From: an uncultured Prevotella sp.
Lineage (GTDB): Bacteria > Bacteroidota > Bacteroidia > Bacteroidales > Bacteroidaceae
Direction of reading: 5' to 3'
Length of the DNA stretch: 64,000 nucleotides
NCBI GenBank assembly: GCA_945869265.1
Contig: CAMBOI010000003.1
Location: 62,001-126,000, forward strand
Shown: in pieces, positions 1-8,247 of the stretch
How positions within the stretch are numbered: position 1 is the first letter of the stretch
Layout: each line of letters begins with the position of its first letter
The notes under the pieces: model-generated
What the model saw: only the letters and a program-made list of their open reading frames with translations
Told to the model about the DNA's origin: nothing
The model's database searches: none
Translations under genes and position numbers: made by a program

Positions 1-463
1 TTTCGCGGGAATCAACAAACCAGTCGCCGGTGACTATCAGTCCGGCATGCACTCTCGGGGATACCGACTTGGCTATTTCTACAATGTCGGATGGCGACTT
101 ATAGCGTGCCGGCATGCCTTGCACCTGGCCATATACTGTCTTGCCGATGGCTTCGCCGCAATATACGTCGTGATATGCCAATTCGGTGCTCACCACCACA
201 TCCATTACCTCAATATCTGTGCAACCGCCTCCGGCACAACCCGTTGATACCACGAGGTCGGGATTATAGCGGCGTATCAACTCGCTCACACCTACTGCGG
301 CATTCACCTTGCCGATGCCGCATTGATGCAACACCAACTCGTTGTTGCCAAGACTTCCCATTACGAAAGTCCTGCCTCCGTCCTCTTCGGTCTTCAAACC
401 GTCAAGCAACTCACTTATGCGACGGAATTCCTTGTCCATCGCGATTATTATACCAATCTTCAT
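1..463 (-). CDS. mtnN: 5'-methylthioadenosine/S-adenosylhomocysteine nucleosidase, 3' end cut by window
   Basis: Only the first 154 codons are inside the window; the C-terminus lies before base 1. The protein starts MKIGIIIAMDKEF at 463 and shows the purine-nucleoside phosphorylase/MTAN fold markers STGCAGGG, VMDVVVST, YHDVYCG and, near the cut, GLIVTGDWFVDS. The family hydrolyses MTA and SAH to adenine plus a thioribose sugar in the cytoplasm, which clears inhibitory products of SAM-dependent reactions. The start is supported by a TACCTTTG promoter box 24 bp upstream and by conservation of the first strand. It is transcribed divergently from the YfhO-type gene. A related nucleosidase with another substrate cannot be fully excluded from the partial sequence. 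Confidence 0.88.
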   Translation of the reverse strand, partial: MKIGIIIAMDKEFRRISELLDGLKTEEDGGRTFVMGSLGNNELVLHQCGIGKVNAAVGVSELIRRYNPDLVVSTGCAGGGCTDIEVMDVVVSTELAYHDVYCGEAIGKTVYGQVQGMPARYKSPSDIVEIAKSVSPRVHAGLIVTGDWFVDSRE

Positions 464-486
464 GCGTCTTTTGTTTTATTTTTGTG

Positions 487-494
487 CAAAGGTA
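487..494 (-). promoter_or_regulatory. -7 promoter box of mtnN
   Basis: TACCTTTG read on the minus strand matches the Bacteroidota -7 consensus TAnnTTTG and lies 24 bp before the mtnN ATG. Confidence 0.65.
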
Positions 495-537
495 CTAAAA
501 AATCCTTATTTGTCACCACTTATTCGCATTTTTTTTG

Positions 538-545
538 TAACTTTG
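538..545 (+). promoter_or_regulatory. -7 promoter box of the YfhO-type gene
   Basis: TAACTTTG fits TAnnTTTG and lies 30 bp before the ATG at 576. This supports the 576 start rather than the in-frame ATG at 342, which would fall upstream of the promoter and inside mtnN. Confidence 0.65.
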
Positions 546-575
546 TGCCCGAAAATAAAAAACATAAAAAAGAAA

Positions 576-3047
576 ATGAGTACATTCAAGAAATGCTTGC
601 CTGATTTGTTGGCAGTGATGTTGTTCGTAGTATTGTCGTTTGCTTATTTCTTCCCAGCCGACACCGAGGGCCGAATACTCTATCGCCACGACTCGGCGGC
701 AGGAGTGGGATTCGGAAGGGATGCAGCCGAATACAATAAGCAGACCGGGGAGATATGCCGATGGACTAACTCCGCATTCTGCGGTATGCCTACCTATCAG
801 AGCGCACCGTCGTATAAGAGTATGAACACATTGCACGCAGTGGCGGATGCATATCATCTGTGGCTGCCCGACTATGTGTGGTACCTCTTCGCTTATATGC
901 TCGGATTCTATATTCTGCTTAGGGCTTTCGACTTCCGACAGTCATTGGCGGCGTTGGGCTCGGTTATTTGGGCATTCAGCACGTATTTCCTCATTATCAT
1001 TGCTGCAGGTCATTATTGGAAGGTGATGGCATTGGCTTATCTGCCGCCGATGATTGCAGGTATAATTCTTGCATACAGGGGAAAATACCTGTGGGGACTG
1101 GCTATGACTGCCATCTTCACTGCCCTCGAGGTGCAGGCAAATCATGTGCAGATGACTTATTACTATCTCTTTATCATCATTGCCATGGTGATAGCATTTC
1201 TTGTTGATTCCATACGCAAACATCAAATGCCCCATTTCCTCAAGGCGGCAGGAGTGTGTGCTGCTGGAGCATTGATTGGTGTGATGATAAACATATCCAA
1301 TCTCTACCATACATGGGAATACAGTAAGGAGTCGATGCGTGGCAAGAGCGAATTGGTAAAGGCTAATGCCGCCAATCAGACAAGCAGTGGGCTCGACCGC
1401 GACTATATCACTCAGTGGAGCTATGGCATCGACGAAACGCTCACCCTCCTCATCCCTAATGCCAAGGGTGGAGCCTCGGTGCCACTATCGCGCAGTGAGG
1501 TGGCTATGGAGAAAGCCGACAACAACTATGTGTATATATATCAGCAGCTTGGGCAGTATTGGGGCGACCAGCCGATGACAAGCGGACCGGTGTATGTGGG
1601 TGCATTCGTATTGTTCCTCTTCCTCCTCGGACTCTTTATAGTCAAGGGACCTATGAAGTGGGCTCTTCTTGCTGCCACCATATTGTCGGTGCTGCTGTCC
1701 TGGGGACGCAACTTCATGCCGTTCACCGACTTCTTCCTCGACTATGTGCCGATGTATGCCAAGTTCCGCACTGTGGCTTCCATCCTCGTCATTGCCGAAT
1801 TCACAATCCCTCTGCTCGCAATGTTGGCATTGAAGAAGATTATCGACGATCCCGAATATATCAAGAGCAATAAGAAATATCTGTTTATCTGTTTCGCTCT
1901 TACTGCCGGTGTGTGCCTCTTGTTTGACGTCTTCCCGGGTATGTTCGATTATATTTCTGCCCAGGAGCGTCAGGCTTTCGCTGGGGCAAGTGCCGACCAG
2001 TTGGCTCCGCTCTTTGCTAATCTCACCGAGATGCGCGAGGCTGTGTTCACTGCCGACTGCCGACGCTCGATGTTTGTCATCTGTGCAGGATGTGTGTTGA
2101 TGTTCCTTTTCCTGCGCGGCAAACTGCAGGCAAGATATTTCGTGGGGCTTGTGCTTGTGCTCTGTCTATTCGACCTGTGGATTGTCAACAAGCGCTATCT
2201 CAACGATGAGATGTTTGTCGAGGCGAGTGTCAAGGATCAACCTGTAGGTAAGGATGGCAGTATCAACTTCATCCTCAACGACAAGTCATTGGGCTATCGT
2301 GTTCTTAATCTGTCAAAGAGCACATTCAATGAGAATGAGACATCTTACTATGTCAACAGCATTGGTGGATACCATGCCGCCAAACTGCGTCGCTATCAGG
2401 AATTGGTGGATGCATATATACATAAGGAGATGAACGGGGTGTTCTCTTCTGTAAGTAAGGCTCAGGGAGATATGACCAAGGTGAATGGCGACAGTATATT
2501 CCCCGTGCTCAATATGCTCAATGCCAAGTATTTCATTCTTCCGCTCGAAGGCGGACAGACTGTGCCCATTACCAATCCCTACGTCTATGGCAGTGCGTGG
2601 CTTGTAGATAAGGTGACGTATGTGGATAATGCCAACAAGGAACTGGATGGCTTGTCGAGTATGCAGTTGCGCCATGAGGCAGTGGCTGACAAGAAGTTCA
2701 GTGATGTGCTTGGCGGCAGTGTTAAGCAAGAGGGCGAGAGTGTGGTCACGCTTAAGGTATATGGTCCCAATCATGCCGAATACGATGTACGCTCGTCAAA
2801 GGGTGGAGTAGTGGTGTTCTCCGAGATATATTATCCCGGATGGACTGCCACTGTTGACGGCGAACCGGTAGAGGTGGGACGTGTCAACTATGTGTTGCGA
2901 GCCATCAAGGTGAAGCCAGGCAACCACAAGGTTGTACTCAACTTCGACCCTCAAACGGTGAAGACAACAGAAATAATTGCATATATCGCTTATGCCTTGC
3001 TCCTTATCGTCACCGCCCTACTTGCATTTAAAAGAATGAGGAATTAG
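576..3047 (+). CDS. YfhO-family polytopic membrane protein
   Basis: An 823-residue protein with about a dozen hydrophobic segments: the first at roughly residues 8-26, clusters through residue 550, and one at the extreme C-terminus. A soluble region of roughly residues 560-790 ends in the motif YYPGWTATVDGEPVEV. That last motif and the overall plan are characteristic of the YfhO family, which is related to GT-C type glycosyltransferases and in Gram-positives has been linked to glycosylation of teichoic acids. In Bacteroidales the substrate is unknown. The reading frame extends upstream to 342, but the promoter at 538 and the MSTFKK...LLAVMLF start favour 576. The stop codon lies inside a terminator hairpin. 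Family assignment is firm; the enzymatic role is inference. Confidence 0.8.
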   Translation: MSTFKKCLPDLLAVMLFVVLSFAYFFPADTEGRILYRHDSAAGVGFGRDAAEYNKQTGEICRWTNSAFCGMPTYQSAPSYKSMNTLHAVADAYHLWLPDYVWYLFAYMLGFYILLRAFDFRQSLAALGSVIWAFSTYFLIIIAAGHYWKVMALAYLPPMIAGIILAYRGKYLWGLAMTAIFTALEVQANHVQMTYYYLFIIIAMVIAFLVDSIRKHQMPHFLKAAGVCAAGALIGVMINISNLYHTWEYSKESMRGKSELVKANAANQTSSGLDRDYITQWSYGIDETLTLLIPNAKGGASVPLSRSEVAMEKADNNYVYIYQQLGQYWGDQPMTSGPVYVGAFVLFLFLLGLFIVKGPMKWALLAATILSVLLSWGRNFMPFTDFFLDYVPMYAKFRTVASILVIAEFTIPLLAMLALKKIIDDPEYIKSNKKYLFICFALTAGVCLLFDVFPGMFDYISAQERQAFAGASADQLAPLFANLTEMREAVFTADCRRSMFVICAGCVLMFLFLRGKLQARYFVGLVLVLCLFDLWIVNKRYLNDEMFVEASVKDQPVGKDGSINFILNDKSLGYRVLNLSKSTFNENETSYYVNSIGGYHAAKLRRYQELVDAYIHKEMNGVFSSVSKAQGDMTKVNGDSIFPVLNMLNAKYFILPLEGGQTVPITNPYVYGSAWLVDKVTYVDNANKELDGLSSMQLRHEAVADKKFSDVLGGSVKQEGESVVTLKVYGPNHAEYDVRSSKGGVVVFSEIYYPGWTATVDGEPVEVGRVNYVLRAIKVKPGNHKVVLNFDPQTVKTTEIIAYIAYALLLIVTALLAFKRMRN

Positions 3048-3067
3048 GTTCCCCTAATTCCTCATTC
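3034..3067. terminator. Bidirectional terminator overlapping the yfhO stop codon
   Basis: A perfect 15-bp inverted repeat (GAATGAGGAATTAGG at 3034-3048 and its complement at 3053-3067) around a 4-nt loop. The left arm contains the TAG stop of the membrane protein. It sits between convergent genes, so it probably ends both transcripts. The arms are built from the same TTAGGAAT-type octamer found as tandem repeats elsewhere in the window. Confidence 0.65.
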
Positions 3068-3121
3068 TTCAATTTTCAATTTTCAATCTTCAATCTTCAA
3101 TCTTCAATTTTCAATCTTCAA
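3066..3121. repeat. Heptamer tandem repeat, 8 copies of T(C/T)TTCAA
   Basis: Eight uninterrupted 7-bp units alternating TCTTCAA and TTTTCAA fill the space between the terminator hairpin and the 3' end of fucP; the last unit overlaps the fucP stop codon (3118-3120). Confidence 0.85.
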
Positions 3122-4449
3122 TCGTTATAGTTGTGCGTAATATTGTGCCGTATGTAAGACCTATGTCCATAGGCGGCTATGACGATGAAGCATACGAAGG
3201 TAAAAACGAACGACACGTTGGTGGGAGGAAGACCAAGATATGAGATCTTCATGTCGATGATGGCAGCCTGAAGCGGTGGGAATACCGAACCGCCAAGGAT
3301 TGCCATAATCAGACCGGCACCGCCCACCTTCACGTTCTCACCCACGCCACGAAGTGCAATACCGTATATCGTGGGGAACATGAGCGACATGGCGGCACTG
3401 ATTGCCACAAGGCAGTAGAGACCGTTGCGGTCGGTGAATAGTATCACGCCTGCAGTAGCGCAAGCCGCTATCACGGCAAGTATCATTAGAAGTCGGCCGG
3501 GTTGTATGTATTTAAGGATCCATGTGCAGATAAATCGGCTCACGGTGAAGAATGCAAGGGCAAGGATATTGTATTTCTGCGACAATATCTCGGCTGCCTT
3601 CTCTTCCATTCCCTCATTCATGAAGATGTGTGTGCCATATTGGATGATGAAAGTCCAGCACATCACCTGGGCACCTATATAAAAGAACTGTGCTATCACG
3701 CCCTCGCGATAGTTGGAAATACCATATAACTCGCGTATTGATGTCGATAGCTTCTTCACCGAGTGGGTGTCGCCATGCTTAGGCATGGTAGTCACTCTTA
3801 TCAGTACGAGAAGCAACACTATGGCTGCACCGATGAAAATATAGGGTTGGATGAGGACGTCGAGGTCGTGGTCACGCAATATATTAAATTGTGTGTCAGA
3901 GAGATTCATTCGTGAGGCGGAATCCATAGGACTCATCCTTGCCTGGACGTATTCCATAGCAACATACATTCCTGTCAATGCTCCTATGGGGTTGAATGCC
4001 TGGGCAAGGTTCAGACGGCGCGTGGCAGTATCCTCACTTCCCATACAATATATATAAGGATTGCAACTCGTCTCAAGGAACGACAGACCACATGTCATAA
4101 TGAAGTAGGCAAGAAGGAAGGGAAAATACATTCCTGTCATCTTGGCAGGGAAAAACAGTAACGCACCTATAGCATAAAGACCGAGACCAATCAATACGCC
4201 GGCCTTGAACGAATATTTCTGTATGAAGATGGCGGCAGGGAATGCCATCACGAAATATCCGAGATAAAAGGCCACCTGGACAAAGGCTCCCTCGGTGACA
4301 CTCATTCTGAAAATCTTAGAGAAGGCCTTCACCATCGGACTTGTCACATCATTGGCAAATCCCCATAGGGCAAAGCATGCCGTTATCATCACAAAGGGTA
4401 TAAGGAAACTTACCCCGTTTTTGGTCAATACTCCATCTGTTTTTTCCAT
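3118..4449 (-). CDS. fucP: L-fucose:H+ symporter-type MFS permease
   Basis: A 443-residue major facilitator protein with twelve hydrophobic segments. FucP-family landmarks are visible: the N-terminal FVMITACFALWGFANDVTSP segment, the LSFLETSCNPYI helix and MFPTIYGIALRGVGENVKV in the second half. FucP imports L-fucose with a proton across the inner membrane. The start at 4449 (MEKTDGVLTKNG) is chosen because the frame further upstream contains the promoter box. The gene is divergent from fkp, which supports fucose over other hexoses; FucP-like carriers for glucose or galactose exist, so the substrate is inferred from context. Confidence 0.85.
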   Translation of the reverse strand: MEKTDGVLTKNGVSFLIPFVMITACFALWGFANDVTSPMVKAFSKIFRMSVTEGAFVQVAFYLGYFVMAFPAAIFIQKYSFKAGVLIGLGLYAIGALLFFPAKMTGMYFPFLLAYFIMTCGLSFLETSCNPYIYCMGSEDTATRRLNLAQAFNPIGALTGMYVAMEYVQARMSPMDSASRMNLSDTQFNILRDHDLDVLIQPYIFIGAAIVLLLVLIRVTTMPKHGDTHSVKKLSTSIRELYGISNYREGVIAQFFYIGAQVMCWTFIIQYGTHIFMNEGMEEKAAEILSQKYNILALAFFTVSRFICTWILKYIQPGRLLMILAVIAACATAGVILFTDRNGLYCLVAISAAMSLMFPTIYGIALRGVGENVKVGGAGLIMAILGGSVFPPLQAAIIDMKISYLGLPPTNVSFVFTFVCFIVIAAYGHRSYIRHNITHNYND

Positions 4450-4479
4450 GTCTTTAGGCTTTTTTGTTTCATTCGGGCA

Positions 4480-4487
4480 CAAAAGTA
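4480..4487 (-). promoter_or_regulatory. -7 promoter box of fucP
   Basis: TACTTTTG on the minus strand, 30 bp before the fucP ATG, in the short divergent region shared with fkp. Confidence 0.6.
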
Positions 4488-4530
4488 CAACTTTTTTCGG
4501 AAAAAGTGCAAGTTTTTTAAAATAATTCAA

Positions 4531-4538
4531 TAACTTTG
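4531..4538 (+). promoter_or_regulatory. -7 promoter box of fkp
   Basis: TAACTTTG on the plus strand, 30 bp before the fkp ATG at 4569. It excludes the in-frame non-ATG start codon at 4536, which lies inside the box. Confidence 0.65.
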
Positions 4539-4568
4539 CCGAAAAAAGTTGCTTATAAGAACAAAACA

Positions 4569-7310
4569 ATGAAGAAACTACTGTCTTTGCCCCCTAATCT
4601 CGTGGGCTCATTTCACCAGATAACAGGTCTCGACCGCAGTGAGTATTTCTGTACCAACGACCCCGTTGGACATAAGCTCGGCAGCGGTGGAGGCACCACC
4701 TATCTCCTCGAGCAATGCTATAAATCAGAAACAGAGCCACCGTTCCCTGCAGTTTCGCTGCAGGGCTCCATCCCCTCCACCCCCTCCTTCTCCTCCTGGC
4801 TCGCCTCGGAGAAGCGCCTCCTCCTCCACGCCGGAGGTCAGAGCCGCCGCCTTCCCTCCTATGCCCCCTCGGGCAAGATACTCACTCCCATCCCCGTGTT
4901 CCGATGGGAGAGGGGACAGCGTCTCTCACAGTCGTTGCTCTCCCTGCAGTTGCCGCTATACGAGCGACTGATGTCTCTCGCCCCTGATAATATCCACACG
5001 ATGATTGTGAGCGGCGATGTGTATATCCGCGCCGCCGAACAGTTGCCGCCTGTGCCAGATGCCGACGTGGTGTGCTATGGCTTGTGGCTCGACTCCTCGA
5101 TAGCCAAGGACCACGGGGTATTCGTCTCCGACCGTCGCACTCCCTCTGTTCTCAAACAGATGCTGCAAAAGCCATCTGTCGAGAAACTGCAAGAATTGCT
5201 TGGCTCGCATTTCTATCTCACTGACATCGGTGTATGGTTACTTTCCGACAGGGCTGTTAAGGCTCTTATGAAACATTCCAAGAAGGATGGCGAGATTATC
5301 GAGTATGACCTCTATTCGGAATTCGGTTGCGCTCTTGGTACCGACCCCATCATTGACGACAACGAACTGCGCTCTCTGTCTGTGGCTATTTTGCCATTGC
5401 CAGGAGGTGAGTTCTATCATTACGGTACAAGCAGGGAGATGATTTCATCCACTGTTGCCATACAGAACATTGTCAACGACCAAAGGGAGATAATGCACAA
5501 CGGGCGCAAACCCCAGCCTTCCATCTTCGTGCAGAATGCCGTGATGAAGATACCAGTCACTGCCGACAACCGCAATATATGGATAGAGAACTCATACATC
5601 GGCCCTCGTTGGCATCTGTCTCATGATAATATCATCACCGGTGTGCCCCAGAATGATTGGGATATCACCCTCGCTCCTGGCGAATGTATAGATGTTGTCC
5701 CCATAGGCGATAGCGAATATGCTATCCGCCGCTATAATATCGACGATCGCTTCGCGGGTCCTGCACAGCAGGCGCCCATATTCCCCGTATATCCGGATTT
5801 CCCATCTACCCCGGCTCCCCCATCTCCCCCGGCTCCGGCCACCGTTCCCCGCAGTTTTGCTGCGGGGCCCCGCTTCCTCTCCGCCGAGGCCCTCTCCACC
5901 GAAGCCAACCTCGTGCGCCTCTTTGCACAGCGCCGCTCCTTCCAGCGCGCCAACTGGCGCGCCCTTGCCGCCAACTGGCGACATAGCGTCTTCTATCAGC
6001 TCGACCTCGAGGATGCTGCCCGCCATTTCAGCGAGATGGATATCCCCATGCCTGCACCATTACCCGACGATGCCCCCCTGCTCACGCGCATCCAGGATGC
6101 CATGTTCCGTGGCAATAGCGAGGCGGCATTCTCCCTCTTGCAACATGGGCTAACGGAGACTGTCCTCGCCGAGAAGCAGATGCCACGCATGTCGGTATCT
6201 ACAGACCAGATAGTATGGGCGCGCAGTCCGGTGCGCATTGACATTGCCGGCGGATGGACTGACACCCCGCCGTTCTGCCTTATGGAAGGCGGCAATGTCA
6301 TCAATCTCGCCATCGAACTCAACGGGCAGCCGCCCCTGCAGACCTACGTTCGTCCGTGCAGCGAACCGCATATTGTGCTTCGCAGTATCGACCTTGGTGC
6401 CGTCGAGGTGGTGGATACCTTTGAACAACTTGCTGATTATAATAAGGTGGGCAGTCCGTTCTCTATTCCCAAGGCGGCTCTTGCTCTCGCAGGATTCCTC
6501 CCGGGCTTCTCTGCCGACGCTTATCCTACGCTGCGTGCCCAACTCGAAGCCTTCGGTTGTGGTATTGAACTCACCCTGCTCTCTGCTATTCCCGCAGGCA
6601 GTGGATTGGGTACGAGCAGTATTCTTGCCGCTACTGTACTCGGTGCCGTTAGTGATTTCTGCTCATTGGCATGGGACAAGAGCGAGATAGGCAAGCGCAC
6701 GCTCGTCCTCGAACAGATGCTCACCACCGGTGGCGGTTGGCAAGACCAGTTTGGTGGTGTGCTTGGCGGTGTCAAACTGCTACAGACGCAGAAGGGATTC
6801 AATCAGCAACCGCTTGTCAGGTGGATGCCTGACGACGTGTTCACACAACCCGAATATGCCTCTTGTCATCTGCTCTACTATACAGGTATCACGCGCACTG
6901 CCAAGACTATCCTTTCAGAGATTGTCCGGCGTATGTTCCTCAACAGCAACGGACAACTCCGTCTGCTGCGCGAGATGAAGGCGCATACCCTCGATATGTA
7001 TGATGCCATTCAGCGACAGGACTTCTGTCGAATGGGACAGCTCGTTCGCACCACATGGCAACAGAACCAGCTGCTCGACAGCGGCACCAATCCCGATGGC
7101 GTACGCAGTATCACTGATATGGTGGACGACCTCTGTCTTGGCTATAAGCTTCCCGGTGCTGGCGGTGGCGGCTATCTATATATGGTGGCTAAAGACCCCG
7201 AGGCGGCTGTGCGTATCAAGCAAATTCTCTCTGCCAATATCACTACTCCCAATGCGCGCTTTGTAGAGATGACACTCAGTCGCAAGGGACTTCAAATATC
7301 AAGAAGCTAA
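4569..7310 (+). CDS. fkp: Bifunctional L-fucokinase / GDP-L-fucose pyrophosphorylase
   Basis: A 913-residue protein close in size to Bacteroides Fkp (949). The N-terminal half is the pyrophosphorylase: GGGTTYLLEQCYKS near residue 40 and the nucleotidyltransferase signature HAGGQSRRLPSYAPSGK near 87-104. The C-terminal half is a GHMP kinase: RIDIAGGWTDTPP near 554, PAGSGLGTSS near 674 and LPGAGGGGY near 860. It phosphorylates L-fucose and converts Fuc-1-P with GTP to GDP-fucose, the donor for fucosylated surface glycans. The divergent fucP would supply the sugar. Two short palindromic elements are inserted in frame, at residues 57-67 (inside the pyrophosphorylase, just before the HAGG loop) and 424-434 (the Pro-rich linker between the domains). 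Confidence 0.95.
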   Translation: MKKLLSLPPNLVGSFHQITGLDRSEYFCTNDPVGHKLGSGGGTTYLLEQCYKSETEPPFPAVSLQGSIPSTPSFSSWLASEKRLLLHAGGQSRRLPSYAPSGKILTPIPVFRWERGQRLSQSLLSLQLPLYERLMSLAPDNIHTMIVSGDVYIRAAEQLPPVPDADVVCYGLWLDSSIAKDHGVFVSDRRTPSVLKQMLQKPSVEKLQELLGSHFYLTDIGVWLLSDRAVKALMKHSKKDGEIIEYDLYSEFGCALGTDPIIDDNELRSLSVAILPLPGGEFYHYGTSREMISSTVAIQNIVNDQREIMHNGRKPQPSIFVQNAVMKIPVTADNRNIWIENSYIGPRWHLSHDNIITGVPQNDWDITLAPGECIDVVPIGDSEYAIRRYNIDDRFAGPAQQAPIFPVYPDFPSTPAPPSPPAPATVPRSFAAGPRFLSAEALSTEANLVRLFAQRRSFQRANWRALAANWRHSVFYQLDLEDAARHFSEMDIPMPAPLPDDAPLLTRIQDAMFRGNSEAAFSLLQHGLTETVLAEKQMPRMSVSTDQIVWARSPVRIDIAGGWTDTPPFCLMEGGNVINLAIELNGQPPLQTYVRPCSEPHIVLRSIDLGAVEVVDTFEQLADYNKVGSPFSIPKAALALAGFLPGFSADAYPTLRAQLEAFGCGIELTLLSAIPAGSGLGTSSILAATVLGAVSDFCSLAWDKSEIGKRTLVLEQMLTTGGGWQDQFGGVLGGVKLLQTQKGFNQQPLVRWMPDDVFTQPEYASCHLLYYTGITRTAKTILSEIVRRMFLNSNGQLRLLREMKAHTLDMYDAIQRQDFCRMGQLVRTTWQQNQLLDSGTNPDGVRSITDMVDDLCLGYKLPGAGGGGYLYMVAKDPEAAVRIKQILSANITTPNARFVEMTLSRKGLQISRS
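4737..4769 (+). repeat. Intragenic palindromic element, copy A (in fkp)
   Basis: CCACCGTT (4738-4744, sharing the C at 4745 with the stem), then stem CCCTGCAG (4745-4752), loop TTTCG (4753-4757) and stem CTGCAGGG (4758-4765). It is translated in frame as PPFPAVSLQGS and followed by a C-rich, Pro/Ser-coding stretch. Family shared with 5839-5867, 17344-17372 and 20496-20524. Confidence 0.75.
5839..5867 (+). repeat. Intragenic palindromic element, copy B (in fkp linker)
   Basis: CCACCGTT followed by stem CCCCGCAG (5847-5854), loop TTTTG and stem CTGCGGGG (5860-5867), translated as ATVPRSFAAGP. A Pro-rich minisatellite with the unit CCCCGGCTCCCCCATCT lies directly 5' (about 5800-5838). Confidence 0.75.
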
Positions 7311-7336
7311 GATTTCAAATATCAAGAAGCTAAGAT
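7291..7336. repeat. 23-bp perfect tandem duplication across the fkp-GSCFA junction
   Basis: Two identical 23-bp copies (7291-7313, 7314-7336), each beginning TTCAAATATC and ending GCTAAGAT. Copy 1 carries the last codons and TAA of fkp; the end of copy 2 supplies the AT of the next ATG. It looks like a recent slippage duplication. Confidence 0.9.
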
Positions 7337-8159
7337 GGAATTCAGAACCGTTGTAGATATTGCCGCTCCCGACTTCTGTATTGAGCCGGAGCACAGGATA
7401 CTCACCGTTGGCTCGTGCTTTGCCGACCATCTCGGACGCAAGTTTCGCGACGAGGCTTTCGTTGTCGATGTCAACCCTTACGGTGTGATGTACAATCCTG
7501 TGAGCATATTACATACCGTGGAGAGATACGGCGAGGCGGTGGATGTGGCTATCATCACGCTTGGCACCAATCATGTCTATCGCGAGAAAGCCACGGGTGA
7601 GATTGTGGATAACTGCCAAAAGCGCCCGCAGACTCTTTTTCAGGAGGAGCAACTGACTATCGGTCAGTGTCGCGACAGTTTGCTCAAGGCTATAGATGTC
7701 TTGCGCAGTAGCAATCCCCTCACCAAGATAATCCTTACCGTGTCTCCCATACGCTATGCCAAGTATGGCTATCATGCCAGTCAACTCTCCAAGGCGACAT
7801 TGCTTCTTGCCGTGGATAGTCTCTTGAGGGATAGCGACCTCGGCAAGGCTGGGGGAGTGTATTATTTTCCTGCCTACGAGATCATAAACGACGAACTGCG
7901 CGACTATCGCTTTTATGCTCCCGACATGCTCCATCCCTCCCAGCAGGCGGTGGATTATATATGGGAGAGGTTTGTTGCCATTGTCTTTAGTGATTCCACA
8001 CGTGAATATCTTCGCGAGTGGAAGCCAATAAAGGAAGCACTTGCCCATCGGCCGTTCAATCCCGACTCCGATGCCTACCGCTCCTTTCTTGCCCGAACAA
8101 TAGAGCAAAAACAGCGTCTTTCGGATAAATACCCTCACCTCAAGTCAATAAATCAGTGA
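7335..8159 (+). CDS. GSCFA-domain protein
   Basis: A 274-residue protein with the diagnostic motif VGSCFADHLGRKF near residue 30, VNPYGVMYNP, TLGTNHVY and the C-terminal APDMLHPSQQAVDYIWERF. GSCFA proteins belong to the SGNH/GDSL hydrolase superfamily: the GSCFA serine, the GTN block and the DxxHPS motif correspond to catalytic blocks I, III and V. The substrate is unknown; family members often act on acylated glycans. It starts 24 bp after fkp and is probably co-transcribed with it, so a role in modifying fucosylated glycans is a reasonable guess only. Confidence 0.85.
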   Translation: MEFRTVVDIAAPDFCIEPEHRILTVGSCFADHLGRKFRDEAFVVDVNPYGVMYNPVSILHTVERYGEAVDVAIITLGTNHVYREKATGEIVDNCQKRPQTLFQEEQLTIGQCRDSLLKAIDVLRSSNPLTKIILTVSPIRYAKYGYHASQLSKATLLLAVDSLLRDSDLGKAGGVYYFPAYEIINDELRDYRFYAPDMLHPSQQAVDYIWERFVAIVFSDSTREYLREWKPIKEALAHRPFNPDSDAYRSFLARTIEQKQRLSDKYPHLKSINQ

Positions 8160-8209
8160 TTATCGGTGTTAAATAATCCTAAAAGCATTGTTATTTAGAT
8201 TATTTATAC

Positions 8210-8217
8210 TATATTTG
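8210..8217 (+). promoter_or_regulatory. -7 promoter box of the beta-barrel gene
   Basis: TATATTTG, with a TTG at 8188-8190 placed 19 bp upstream as the -33 element; 30 bp before the ATG at 8248. Confidence 0.65.
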
Positions 8218-8247
8218 CACGTGATTAATTCAAGACAAGATTTTAAA

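Noticed and set aside
342..575. Upstream ATG extension of the YfhO-type protein
   Set aside because: It would start inside mtnN and read through the promoter box at 538; the 576 start precedes the first membrane segment.
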